From NCBI GenBank assembly GCA_029721435.1, contig CM056583.1, positions 89,531,620 to 89,595,619 of the forward strand: a DNA stretch of 64,000 bases, in the 5' to 3' direction. The translations under genes and the position numbers were made by a program. The stretch is from Gymnothorax reevesii. Lineage: Eukaryota; Chordata; Actinopteri; Anguilliformes; Muraenidae. The first letter of the stretch is position 1. Every line of letters begins with the position of its first letter. Below are positions 39,181 to 49,355 of this stretch, in pieces. The notes below the pieces were generated by a model. The model saw only the letters and a list, made by a program, of their open reading frames with translations. It did no database searches and had not been told where the DNA came from.

Positions 39181-41819
39181 TGTACATTAAGAAATGTGAC
39201 AATTAAGTTGTAAAAATTTGTTACTTAATACAACGTTTTTAAAAATTCCTTTACACTATTGAAAAGTTGAAGGATTACATTGCTACGTTTTTAATGCCTC
39301 AGTATATTTCATGCCATAAAATGCTGTGGTTAATTCAGAATTAAAAAAAAAAGAAAAACTTATTTCAGGGATCTTAACTTGGGGAGAGCAGTCATATTTG
39401 GTTTCGCTCAAGCTGGGAGTTAAAGGGTTTAATACTAAGCAGCTGTAACACTTGGCTCAAACAAATCATTAATGGGTAGCAAATCCCCTTTGCTTTCAAA
39501 CGAATCAGTTGTTATGAATTATGGACCTGCAGCACATATTTGATGAGATGATTGATGAGAGCACTTTTTTCAGAGCAAAAAGGGACAGGAAGAAGTTATT
39601 TGCAGGCAGCGCTGTGCAGAGATGACCGAAGATTTACCTGCAGAAATGCATGTCATTGTATTGGAGAGAGACCTGATTTGTATTCACACCTGACCTCAGC
39701 AAACACCAGCTTTATACCGCTGTACCAACAGGGATCTGTTAATAAACCTTTGGACAGATTCTGTGGGGCTCCACAAAGGGATATCTGATTGTGAAGTATT
39801 AATGCAGCACAGAATATCAGAACAGGAAATGTGCTCTGGATACCCCTGCTGTGTCTGGTTTAGAATCAACCTCTGCTGCACATATTTCAAGCTTCAAGCT
39901 TATATGAGCCAAGGACGCAGGCTACACTCTTAGCATACAGAGGCTTAATCAAGCTTGACTTTTTTGGAACTGAAGTTTATTCAGAAAAAAAAAAGTTACT
40001 CTTTGAATGCTTGAAATGAGAAGAAGGTTTCTTGTACAAAAGCTGAAGCAGCCATGTTGTGGTTCGGTCCCGTTCCTCAACCTCTGCCATTGTAGCTCCC
40101 TTTCAAGCGCCGTCTCAAATCCCATTTGCAAATGAAGTTCACCTGCCCCACCTCGAGCGTTGAGAGTGACTCCATAAAGCAGCGTCCATCTTCGAAATGA
40201 ATGACTTTGTACATGAAATGATGCAATATTCAAAAGCTGCTTCTTCTTCTCAGTCGATACGGAACCTTTCACTGTTTATGGAATGTCACATAAAAGGCGA
40301 TGACAAAATGAAATGAAATGTGTCTGCCCCTCTCTCGAGTCGGGCACGATTAATGGTATAGTTATGTTGGAGTCTACAATTGCTGCAGTGAACACACATC
40401 CCTTCCTACATTCAGTGCTAATTACTCCTTTGAAGTCCTCTACCATTAAATTCATTTGTCGATAAGCTCTTATGCAATACCTTTAGCTGAATTGCCAATT
40501 TGCTATTTAGCAGAGATAAAAAGAAAAACAGTAGAAATAATGGTTCCTCCGTCATCCTCCCCAACATCACTATTACCCTCTGTTCTCCACTTCCATTTAA
40601 ATATATAACTCTTGAGTGTACTTTCTGGAAAATTATTTTACATATTTTATCTTTATATTGTTGAATCACCAGTTGTTTCACCTTCTCCCACACAGCGGTC
40701 ACTGTGGAAACAAACTTTTGTACTATTCCAGCAACACTCCCATCAGCAGCCCTGTGACTGCATGCTCCATTTCATGCTTTAGAGCTACAGGATGTTTGCG
40801 TTTCCTGATTGGAGAGCTGCAGTTCTCTCATGAGTCAGTGATTGCTGCATGCTTGGCCTGACAGTTTGCATGGCTACTGACGGTCACAGCCCGAGTGTGA
40901 ATATCTCCTGTTTCCCCTCCCATTCAGCAACTTCCACGGTTAAGTTTTTCTCCTTTGTTTGGTTTACGTCTCAAGAATGACCCTTTCCCCAGCTGTGTCT
41001 TGTTTCATTGTTACTTCCTGATGAACCTGTGGTGTGTATTTAAACCCCCTGCTTTGAGTTGCAAGTTGCTGGATTGTATTTCGCCATTAGTGCTTAGAAC
41101 CAGTCAGTATTTCCTTGTTGAATCTCTTCGTCTTCAGAATGTCGAGCATAACCTTTAATGATAATAATTTGCAGAAGCCGTCCTCTCCACTAAATTAACC
41201 CAAACGAAATCTCAAGTCTATTCAGGGTCCAAGACTGAGATTGCGTTCAAGTTAACCCAGTTCAAAGCAGCTTCTGTATCCTGTTTACCAGGAACAAGCT
41301 CCCAAGCTGAATTCAGGGTACAGGATTGGGACTGCTTTCTTGTTAACAGCGTCCAGGTTTGTTGCTCCATCCAGTTTGTGAGGAACAAGCTCCCCATCTT
41401 ACAGTCATCAGGATTGCAACCAAGTTCCTCTCTAGTTCCTGGACAGTTTGGCTCTGGCGAAATGTGCACCCCATCATGGCAGTCATCCCGGAGAGTCGCT
41501 GGGCAGACATTGGCTTCGCCCTGCTTTGCCCACAACAGCTGAACTGTGCTGTTTCTTCTGGGCTTTGTCCCACAGTTTCTGTATTACTGTCAGTAAACCT
41601 TCCTGCTGGGTTCTACTTTGCCTCTGCACTTGATTCCAGGTCTGGAGCGCTGTCCTGCTGTCCTGCAGTCTTGATCCGGTCCTGATCCAGTTCTGCTCCG
41701 TCCTTGCCATGCTACTTCCTGGAGCTACAGATGCCACTGCTAGGATGTTTCAATGCGTTTCAATGGATTTGAATTGAACTTTATTATTATTCTATTATTA
41801 CTTTGTTTTATCATTGATT
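39181..41819. other. Long interval without recognised genes
   Basis: Frames are short or motif-free. The overlapping frames at 41218-41737 on both strands lie in a compositionally mixed stretch and show no family features. This is the longest stretch in which I recognise nothing. Confidence 0.45.
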
Positions 41820-42102
41820 AGCGAGCCAGCGGGGGATGGGCTTCCCCACTTCAGCCGGGTTCCTTCTGAGATTCCTTCCCACTGGGGAGTAGTTCTTTCT
41901 CACTACCGTTTGAGGATTTTTTCTCCCTACTGAGTTTTTTTTTGCCTCATGTGCTTTAGTGGGGATTAGGCTGAGCACTGCCCCTTTAAGCGATTGATTG
42001 ATTTTATTTTTATTATTATTATTATTATTTGCACTGTAAAGTATCTTTGTGACAGTCTCTCTGTCAAAAGTGATATACGAATAAAATTGAATTGAATCTG
42101 TT
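41820..42102 (+). mobile_element. LINE 3' tail fragment ending in ATTGAATTG
   Basis: Blocks such as gccgggttccttctgagatt, cactgtaaagtatctttgtg and the end cgaataaaattgaattgaat match the familiar 3' untranslated tail of an abundant fish LINE. An (ATT)n run at about 42009-42030 interrupts it. No coding part remains. Confidence 0.75.
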
Positions 42103-42530
42103 TTTCTTCTGTCCAGATTAAACTGGACTTACAGTTGAAGTTGGATGGTCACATACACACTGGTGTAAGTCATTAAAACTCACCAGAGACTGAGATGTCA
42201 AAAAAACATGTCCGCAAACAATTGTTTTGGCAAGTTGGTTAGGACATCTGCTCCGTGAATGACACAAGTAATTTTTCGATCAATTGTTTGCGGGCAGATT
42301 ATTTCACCATATCACGATCCCGGTTGGTAAGAAATTTATATGCACTAAGTTTTTTGTGCCTATGGAAAATTCCAGAAAATTATGTCATGACTTTAGAAGT
42401 CTCTGATGGGAAAATTAACGTCATCTGAGTCAGCTGAAGGTGTACCAACATAACATAACACGAATGATGAGAGCAGACTATTCAGCCCAGCTAGGCTTGC
42501 CATTTTCATATCACTATAATCAGTGGTGGT

Positions 42531-42962
42531 CTATCGGCAGAAATACAGGCCCAGGAGTAACCTCACCTTTCAAAGCTTAATAACCTAAACCTCTCGCAGT
42601 TTACCTCTCCTGATAATCAACCGTTGCTCAAATTAATTGGTAGATCCAAGAAGAGTCTAATTTATTTTTGAAAGCCTTGATGTACATTGCACCATGAAAT
42701 TATAAGACGTTTTGTTCCGCACATAAATGACTACGTAAAATATCAATATGTCTGAATAGTTTCTGCGCTCGTGTAGCTCGTGTAACACAGCAGATTTGCG
42801 TAAATTAGTTTTCGAGGCTCATTGAGCAATAAGCCACGGGAATCTGTTCTATAGACTGAATGTAGTGTCAGCTAAAGGGCGTTTTTATGTTAGATGCACA
42901 GCTGAGTGATGGCAAAAGTAATTGCTGCGAAGTCAGCAATAGTTTCGGATTTTGTGCATTTA
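42531..42962 (+). mobile_element. hAT-related fragment
   Basis: It starts cagtggtggtctatcggcag and aligns over about 430 bp with 14570-14981 inside the hAT element at 14189-15388 (shared ctctcgcagtttacctc, gagcaat.agccac/tg.gaatc, agctgagtga). The far end is not identified. Confidence 0.7.
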
Positions 42963-43853
42963 TGTTTCCATCTGAACAATGTTTCATCAATTACATAAAT
43001 GTTGGCCATAGGCATTAATTTTTCATTATCATTTCTTGTTATGGAAAATGAATTGGTCTTGGTCGTTCAGTTGATAAATTGTTTGATTGTTAATCAGGCG
43101 AACTGGAACGAGAACAGCGAGAGGACAGTCGAGCGGTAAAGGGTAAGGTTACTGAAGCCCCTCTGAACATGTGACCGCACTTTGCTGACTATTAAGTAAA
43201 CCTTGTACATTGGATGCTTAAGATGGTTATCTTGCACTAAAAGAGTTTCTGCCTCAGTGATATTGCCAGGCAAGCTATTCCACACTGTGATCACTCTCTG
43301 CATGAAAAATATTTCCTGGTAAAAGAAATAAATTTACCGGTGGCTAACTTCCACTTCCAGTCCCCAGTTTTGCAGGCAGAACATGGCTAAAATAATCATA
43401 TATACTTAGACTGGCAAAATGAGAGATATCTTAAAAACTGCTTTAGAGAAAATGAACATTTTTATCTTCCTAAATCACTCAATGTCTTACTTTGTTAATT
43501 AAAATTAATTAACAGTAATTTACTTGATGTTTCAATCTTTGTTAAGTTTCCACACCTAAAATTTCAAATTCTAGTTTAGTTTTTGAGGATACCTTTTTAA
43601 CAAGATGCATCAAAGCAAACTTCAGAATGATCACTAGTCTCTAGTGGCTTCATTACCTCAGCAATGCAAATTCTGTCAAGGTAAAGCACTAAAAATAAAA
43701 CTGCTTTTTCACTTGTAGGTTTACTGACATACTGACCCAAAAAATGTCCTTCATAATGTTAAGAAATTCACCCTCCCTTTTACCCTGTCCCTCTATCACT
43801 TCCCAATTGATGACAACGTAATTGAACACACTCATAATGGTCAAGTCAATATG
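42963..43853. other. Mostly unassigned interval
   Basis: Apart from the weak LINE motif above, nothing is recognised. Confidence 0.4.
43094..43330 (-). pseudogene. Possible LINE ORF2 C-terminal remnant
   Basis: The minus-strand frame contains MQRVITVWNSLPGNITEAET. It resembles the R-V-hydrophobic-WNSLP motif near the C-terminus of many CR1/jockey-group LINE polymerases. Only this short motif supports the call. Confidence 0.45.
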
Positions 43854-44355
43854 CACTACTGCTCAAAAGTTTGGGATCACTTGAAATTTTATTGTTTTCA
43901 ATGGAAACACACATGAAATTAGTCTGAATAGGAAATATAGCATATGACCAGAACATGCTGACACTGTCTGAATTAGAAATAATGATATTAATGGAAAACT
44001 GATGAATATGTACTACAAACTTTGTCTTCATCAAAAAAAACACCTTGACTGTTGATACTGAAACTGGTGTTTGATGGGAACTATTTAGCGCAGCTGCTAG
44101 TTGACAACCTGTGAGGCGTCTTTGTCTTAAACTACACACTCGCAGGTATTTGTCTTCTTGCACAGTTGTGCATCGGGGCCTCCCACTCCTTTTTTCTGTC
44201 CTTGTTAGTGCCAGTTTGTGCTGCTCCCTGAAAAGAGTAGTTGACAACATGGTAAGTGATTTTAAGTTTTCAATTTCTTGCATTGAGTAGCCTTCTTTAC
44301 TAAGCACAACAATAGACTGACGGGTCTCGAAACGAAGTTCTTTCTTTCTGGCCAT
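43846..44355 (-). CDS. HTH-only Tc1 transposase derivative
   Basis: The ATG at 44353-44355 opens MARKKELRFETRQSIVVLSK, followed by the rest of a paired-like helix-turn-helix, a basic GRP-type hook (EKRSGRPRCTT) and part of the second DNA-binding subdomain (GCQLAAALNSSHQTPVSVST). After about residue 104 the frame passes into non-coding terminal sequence and ends outside the left repeat. No DDE domain exists. If expressed, it could bind the family's inverted repeats without catalysis. Expression is unknown. Confidence 0.6.
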   Translation of the reverse strand: MARKKELRFETRQSIVVLSKEGYSMQEIENLKSLTMLSTTLFREQHKLALTRTEKRSGRPRCTTVQEDKYLRVCSLRQRRLTGCQLAAALNSSHQTPVSVSTVKVFFLMKTKFVVHIHQFSINIIISNSDSVSMFWSYAIFPIQTNFMCVSIENNKISSDPKLLSSSAY

Positions 44356-44738
44356 TTTGAGCTTGTAAACAAAGAAACAACTGCTAATGCTTCAGGTACT
44401 AAACTAACCTCAAGAATGCCATGCTCCCTTTTGCGCTCCCTTATTAGTTCATCGGTTTTCAGCTGTGCAGCACATTTGCAGAAGGGTTTTCTAATAATCA
44501 ATTAGCCTCATAAAATGCTTAACTTGGATTAGCAGCCATACCAGGAGATTGATGCGGAGGACTGACAGTTGCTGATAATAGGCCTCTATGCAGGAATGTA
44601 GATCATTCTTTGAAAATCATCTGATTAATTTTTATCATTTGTGAAACGGATAAAAATTTTTGTGAAATGCATGAAAATGTATTTTTCTTTGGAAAACAAA
44701 GACATTTGCGAGTGATCCCAAACTTTTGAGTGGTAGTG
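43854..44738 (-). mobile_element. Internally deleted Tc1-like element
   Basis: The ends are cactactgctcaaaagtttgg on the left and the complement of cactaccactcaaaagtttg on the right, with TA after the right end (44739-44740). The left TA lies two bases away. At 885 bp it is about half the length of a full Tc1. It keeps only the 5' half of the transposase gene, joined directly to the opposite terminal region. Confidence 0.88.
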
Positions 44739-44789
44739 TATACTCGGAGCCATTAAAAAAGCACTGGTGAGGTATATGCTGTATTGGCT

Positions 44790-45060
44790 GCATCACATTA
44801 GGAATCATTAGAGACCACTACACCCTGTAGTGACCACTAGACCACTATATACTGATGATTAGACAGGTATAGAAAGACCTGTAGGAACCATTAGTTGGGA
44901 CCAGTTAAAGTCCTGTAGATTTGTGGAGGAGATCATAGAATCCCATTAGAAAAACAAACTGAACCATTAGGAAAACTTAAGTAGCAATTGGAAACCATCA
45001 CAAAACCACAAGGAACCATTAGAAACCAATAGAATATGCCTAATGGTTTCTCTGACTTTT
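44790..45060. repeat. Degenerate ACCATTAG repeat
   Basis: Variants such as aatcattagagaccacta, aggaaccattag, gaaccattaggaaa and ggaaccattagaaaccaata recur at uneven spacing. This suggests an eroded simple or minisatellite repeat. Confidence 0.6.
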
Positions 45061-45346
45061 TCAGCAGGGGTGTCATATTAAAAGTGTGGCATCACAGAAC
45101 TACAATGTTGATTGTTCATGCTATACTGTGTTTGTGCACAGTATATTTAATTGAAACTTGACAGCTATTTTGATTGGTTATGGGCTTGTTTTGCTCTGTA
45201 ACTGCTTTGCGAAAGCTGTGCCTCTACCTTACAGCAACGTACATAATGCAGAGTATCCACTTTTTCAGGTCCCCCTGTCCAGTCTAGTGTAATTCAGTGC
45301 AACAGGTTGGAGTTTGCAGAGGCCTTGTACTGGACTACATTCTACT

Positions 45347-45421
45347 GAGAGCCGTTTCTCATTTCTGTTCCTCTCTACTCATATCCATGATGGGGGACAG
45401 AATATTAGAAACGGCTCTCAA
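45347..45421. repeat. Short inverted repeat
   Basis: Arms tgagagccgtttct and agaaacggctctca are perfect 14-base complements separated by 47 bases. It may be a small foldback element. Confidence 0.6.
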
Positions 45422-46193
45422 TGAAAGTCAGTGCAGTGCAACAGCACCCCTAACAATGAGCTCAATGCCAAACATAGAATTGAATGAACACCTCTATTAC
45501 TGTGACAAGGAGATGCATTATAGGCAGTAGAGAAGTTAACTTTATGGCAGAGCATTTTGTATTGAATCGCATGAGATTGTGCTGGAGGAATAGAGTGGCC
45601 ACTGAGTGCAGACCATTAAGTGACACTTGTAGGTCAAGTTAAGTTGCTTTTGGCTCGTCATCTTCGGAAATTGAAACTGAAGATTTGGAACATTTTTGTC
45701 AGTCCTTTTCTGCTCTTTTTACCACAGCGTATGCTTGTTGACTTAAAGTGATGCAACACAAAACATTCAAAGAGCTGGGTCTGAGTTTAGAGGCGCTGAG
45801 GGAGCATTTTGAATGGTAAACGCTTGAAATGACAGGTCATGTACACTATGCTTTAAGCCATAGATTGATTGTATTGTAGGCTTCAATAATTTCTCTGTGA
45901 TAAGGATTTTTTTTCCTTCTGCAGAAGCTGTATTGGCCTGCCTCAACAGTCTCTTATTGGTAATGCTTAATAAATGTTTGAAAAGGAACTGTGCAGCTGA
46001 CTCGCTTAAAACTGAGCTTGAATCAAACATTAAAAATATTTGTTAAAGGAAAAAGTAAAATGGAAATTTACTGGTACATTCAACAAGTTTAGGTTTTGTT
46101 GTATGAAACTATTAAAACTCTTGTTCATGTCATTAAAATGCTGATAAAAGGATAATGTTTTTGATCTATGAAAGCCAATGTAGTTGTATTTAA
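45422..46193. other. Unassigned interval left of the LINE
   Basis: No gene or repeat is recognised. Confidence 0.45.
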
Positions 46194-46214
46194 ATGATTA
46201 GATCTTATGAAATA

Positions 46215-46403
46215 AACAAATCTCTTTCTTGTTCAATTAAAATTCTGAAAATTGAGGTATGTTGTGAGAAGTTGAAAACTAAATATGAATCATATGTTTC
46301 CTTCAAAGTTGACGCTTCTGGCGTGAATTCAAATATTATCTTATTGAGTGAAAGCTGGCAGACTGGCATATTTGTTCGTAAATATTTTGTGAAGCGTAAC
46401 TAA
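46215..46403 (+). pseudogene. C-terminal remnant of LINE ORF1
   Basis: The frame contains YESYVSFKVDASGVN and then WQTGIFVRKYF near its end. This is the pattern found at the C-terminus of ORF1 (RNA-binding Gag-like) proteins of many jockey-group LINEs (SFKV..., then W..G..VR.F). The stop lies 12 bases before the ORF2 ATG, as expected for closely spaced LINE frames. The N-terminal bulk is missing through 5' truncation. Confidence 0.6.
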
Positions 46404-46415
46404 CTTTTAGCCATT

Positions 46416-49214
46416 ATGGTTTTAAAAGTTTTATCTTACAATTGTAACGGCTTCAAAAGCAAGATTCCTGCCCTATTTTCTGTTCTTGGCAACTGTGATA
46501 TTTTATGTCTCCAGGAACTAATGATAACCAGGCAGGAATGTGAGATTTTAAACTGTGTGCATGATGAGTTTTATGGTATGGCTGTCTCCCCAGTTGATGC
46601 CTCACTGGGTGTTATTTCTGGTCGCCCCCATGGAGGGGTTGGAATAATGTGGCGCAAGTCTATAGATGCTGCTATATCCGTCTGTAAATTTGAGTATGAT
46701 TGGGTGTGTGGTATCAAGATTTGTTGTGATAAACGTACTTTTTATATACTCAATGTTTATTTACCTTATGAATCTGACAGCAACCTTGATAAGTTTAATG
46801 ACTGTCTAGGAAAATTGTCAACTATAACTCAGGAAATTGATAGTTCATGCATTACTATTGTTGGTGACTTCAATTCAAACATGTCTTCACCTTCAGTTTT
46901 TGGTGACATTTTGCTAAGGTATTGTTGTGAGAATAATTTTGTTGTTACTGATAAGACTATGTTACCTAATGACTCATATACTTATCTAAGCTCCGCTTGG
47001 GGAACAACTTCATGGTTAGACCATGTCATTTGTACTGCTGATGCTTTTTATAGTGTTCATAGTGTCTCTGTTTTACATGATTGTATTTTATCAGACCATT
47101 TTCCACTATCATTTAAATACAATGTCAATCTTGTGCCTGAAAACTCAACTGTGGGTAGCAATGATGTTACACCCAGAATCAATTGGAACAAACTTACTAC
47201 GAATGATATTGATGTTTATAGACATTCAACTGGTGAAAAACTTAATGCTATTACTCTTGGTGAAGGTATAAAATGTCTCGATTCAAATTGTACCAATATA
47301 GCTCACCTTGAAGATATTGATAGACTCTATGCTAATATCAGGTCATCTCTGTTGTCATGTTCTGAACATTTGTTGTCTCAACGTCCGAAAGCGAGAAACG
47401 ATCATAATGTTACGGGTTGGAATACGAATGTTGATAGACACCATGTTGCTGCTCGTGATTCTTATATTATGTGGCGAAAATTTGGAAAACCTAGAGCAGG
47501 TCCTGTGTTTGAAATCATGAAAGGTGCTCGAGCTAGGTTTAAATATGAGTTGCGGAAGTGTAGAAGGCAGAAAGATACTATACTTGCTGACAAAATGGCT
47601 AATAATCTGAACTTTAAGAATGATCGTGATTTTTGGAAGGATGTGAAGAAACAAATGAATAGTAAAGTTGTATTACCCAACCAAGTAAATGATTGTAGAG
47701 GTGATGAAATTCCTGTAATGTGGAAAACTCATTATGAGTCAATCTTTAACTGTGTGAAGGACAGTAATTGCTCTAGTGTTGTTGATAGTTTCTCAGATGT
47801 TTTGTTTGTTGATGGTATGATTGTTACTGCTGATGAGGTTGCTCAAATTGTTAAAGATTTGTCAAATGGAAAGGCTGCTGGCCTGGACAGCTTAACATCT
47901 GAACATGTCAAGAATGCTAGTATTAACGTTTCTGTTATCTTGTCGTTGTTATTCTCTTCTTTGCTGATTCATGGTTATATGCCGAAAGACCTTATTGACA
48001 CTGTTATTGTTCCAGTTGTTAAAGATAAGAACAAACGTATAAGTGATAAAAATAATTATCGCCCCATTGGTTTATCTAACATTTTCACAAAGATATTTGA
48101 GATTATTTTGCTACATAGGATTGAGAATTATATTTGTACAACTGCTAACCAATTTGGTTTTAAATCAAAACATGGTACAGATTTGTGTGTATATGCTTTG
48201 AAAGAAATTATTCATTATTATGTTAAACATGGCTCCCAAATGTATGTTGCCTATTTGGATTCTTCCAAAGCTTTCGATCGTTTGAATCATCTGAAATTGA
48301 TAAGGAAACTTGTTGATGCTGGTGTTCCATCTTATATTGCTAGAATTATTGCTTTCTGGTATTCTCGCCAATGTTACTTTGTTAAATGGGGTACATCTAT
48401 TTCTGAAGGTTTTCATGTCAGTAATGGTGTTCGTCAAGGTGGCATCTTATCACCTCTTTTGTTCAACTATTATATGAATGGATTAAGTTTGCAGTTGAAT
48501 GATATGAATGCTGGTTGTTACTGTCGAGGAGCTGTTATCAATCATTTTATGTATGCTGACGATCTTGTTGTGTTTGCACCTTCTGCTAAAGGTGTTCAGA
48601 AATTGTTAGATGTATGTTCCTTATATGGTGTTAAACATGATATTTTGTACAATGACACCAAATCTCAAGTTATGTTGTTTGATACTCGGAAATTTGGAGA
48701 TGAACACAATGTTATGTTGAATGATGTTGATCTGAGTTATGTTGATAGGTACAAGTACTTAGGTCATATTATTGATAATTCTCTTTCTGATGAAGCTGAT
48801 ATGCGAAGCAAAATTGGATTGTTACATGCCAGAGGGAATATGTTGATGAGAAAGTTTTACTTCTGTTCTGCCACTGTTAAAAACAGACTATTTGTTTCAT
48901 ATTGCAGTAATGTATATCTCTCTTCACTTTGGAGTAATTTCAATCTTGCCAGCTGGAATGCTGTCAAAATTGCTTACAACAATTGTTATAGGACACTTCA
49001 CAACTTGAACCGAAGATGCAGTGCAAGTGGAATGTTTGTTCTGAATAATGTCAAATCTTTCTCTGAAATGTATCGCTTGTCTTTGTTCAGCTTCATGAAT
49101 CGGCTTGTTTCATCTTTGAATTCCATTTTATGCAATATTGTTAGATCTGATTTTTATATGACATCTAAACTTGTTACCTTGTGGTACAAACATTTGTATA
49201 CATGCTATGGCTGA
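46416..49214 (+). CDS. LINE ORF2: AP endonuclease and reverse transcriptase
   Basis: The ATG at 46416 is followed by an apurinic-type endonuclease: SYNCNGF (about residue 7), CLQELM (31), NVYLPY (110), GDFNSN (150), SWLDHVI (200) and LSDHFPL (225). All expected catalytic signatures are kept. It nicks target DNA. A linker rich in basic residues follows. Reverse transcriptase begins with NYRPIGLSNIFTKIFE (about 548) and QFGFKSKHGT, then AYLDSSKAFDRLNH with the first Asp. NGVRQGGILSPLLFNYYMNG and FMYADDLVVFAP follow with the YADD pair, and then the thumb region. A C-terminal tail with CYRTLHNLNRRCSASGMF ends in LYTCYG. No RNase H or zinc knuckle is evident. With no stop or frameshift in 932 codons, the frame looks potentially functional. 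Confidence 0.93.
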   Translation: MVLKVLSYNCNGFKSKIPALFSVLGNCDILCLQELMITRQECEILNCVHDEFYGMAVSPVDASLGVISGRPHGGVGIMWRKSIDAAISVCKFEYDWVCGIKICCDKRTFYILNVYLPYESDSNLDKFNDCLGKLSTITQEIDSSCITIVGDFNSNMSSPSVFGDILLRYCCENNFVVTDKTMLPNDSYTYLSSAWGTTSWLDHVICTADAFYSVHSVSVLHDCILSDHFPLSFKYNVNLVPENSTVGSNDVTPRINWNKLTTNDIDVYRHSTGEKLNAITLGEGIKCLDSNCTNIAHLEDIDRLYANIRSSLLSCSEHLLSQRPKARNDHNVTGWNTNVDRHHVAARDSYIMWRKFGKPRAGPVFEIMKGARARFKYELRKCRRQKDTILADKMANNLNFKNDRDFWKDVKKQMNSKVVLPNQVNDCRGDEIPVMWKTHYESIFNCVKDSNCSSVVDSFSDVLFVDGMIVTADEVAQIVKDLSNGKAAGLDSLTSEHVKNASINVSVILSLLFSSLLIHGYMPKDLIDTVIVPVVKDKNKRISDKNNYRPIGLSNIFTKIFEIILLHRIENYICTTANQFGFKSKHGTDLCVYALKEIIHYYVKHGSQMYVAYLDSSKAFDRLNHLKLIRKLVDAGVPSYIARIIAFWYSRQCYFVKWGTSISEGFHVSNGVRQGGILSPLLFNYYMNGLSLQLNDMNAGCYCRGAVINHFMYADDLVVFAPSAKGVQKLLDVCSLYGVKHDILYNDTKSQVMLFDTRKFGDEHNVMLNDVDLSYVDRYKYLGHIIDNSLSDEADMRSKIGLLHARGNMLMRKFYFCSATVKNRLFVSYCSNVYLSSLWSNFNLASWNAVKIAYNNCYRTLHNLNRRCSASGMFVLNNVKSFSEMYRLSLFSFMNRLVSSLNSILCNIVRSDFYMTSKLVTLWYKHLYTCYG

Positions 49215-49355
49215 TTGCTTTTATTATTGTCTGTTCCATATTATTATTTTTTAATGTTTTTTATTCTAGTCTTTTTAATTCTATGGACTACACTATACCC
49301 TATTATGTATATGTATGTCTGATGCAAACAAATAAATAAATAAAAATAAATAATG

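Larger units (their letters stand above)
46200..49355 (+). mobile_element. Young jockey-group LINE, 5'-truncated in ORF1
   Basis: It comprises the end of ORF1 (about 46215-46403), a complete ORF2 (46416-49214), and a short 3' untranslated region ending in an (AAAT)n-type tail at about 49327-49355. ORF2 is uninterrupted over 932 codons. Composition is strongly A/T-rich with A/T-ending codons, unlike the other LINE fragments here. The exact 5' junction is not defined. The clade within the jockey/CR1/L2 group is not assigned. A related but decayed fragment is at 3120-3840. Confidence 0.9.

Noticed and set aside
41218..41737. Overlapping 70-108 codon frames on both strands
   Set aside because: There are no domains or signal peptides, the frames contradict each other on opposite strands, and there is no splice support.
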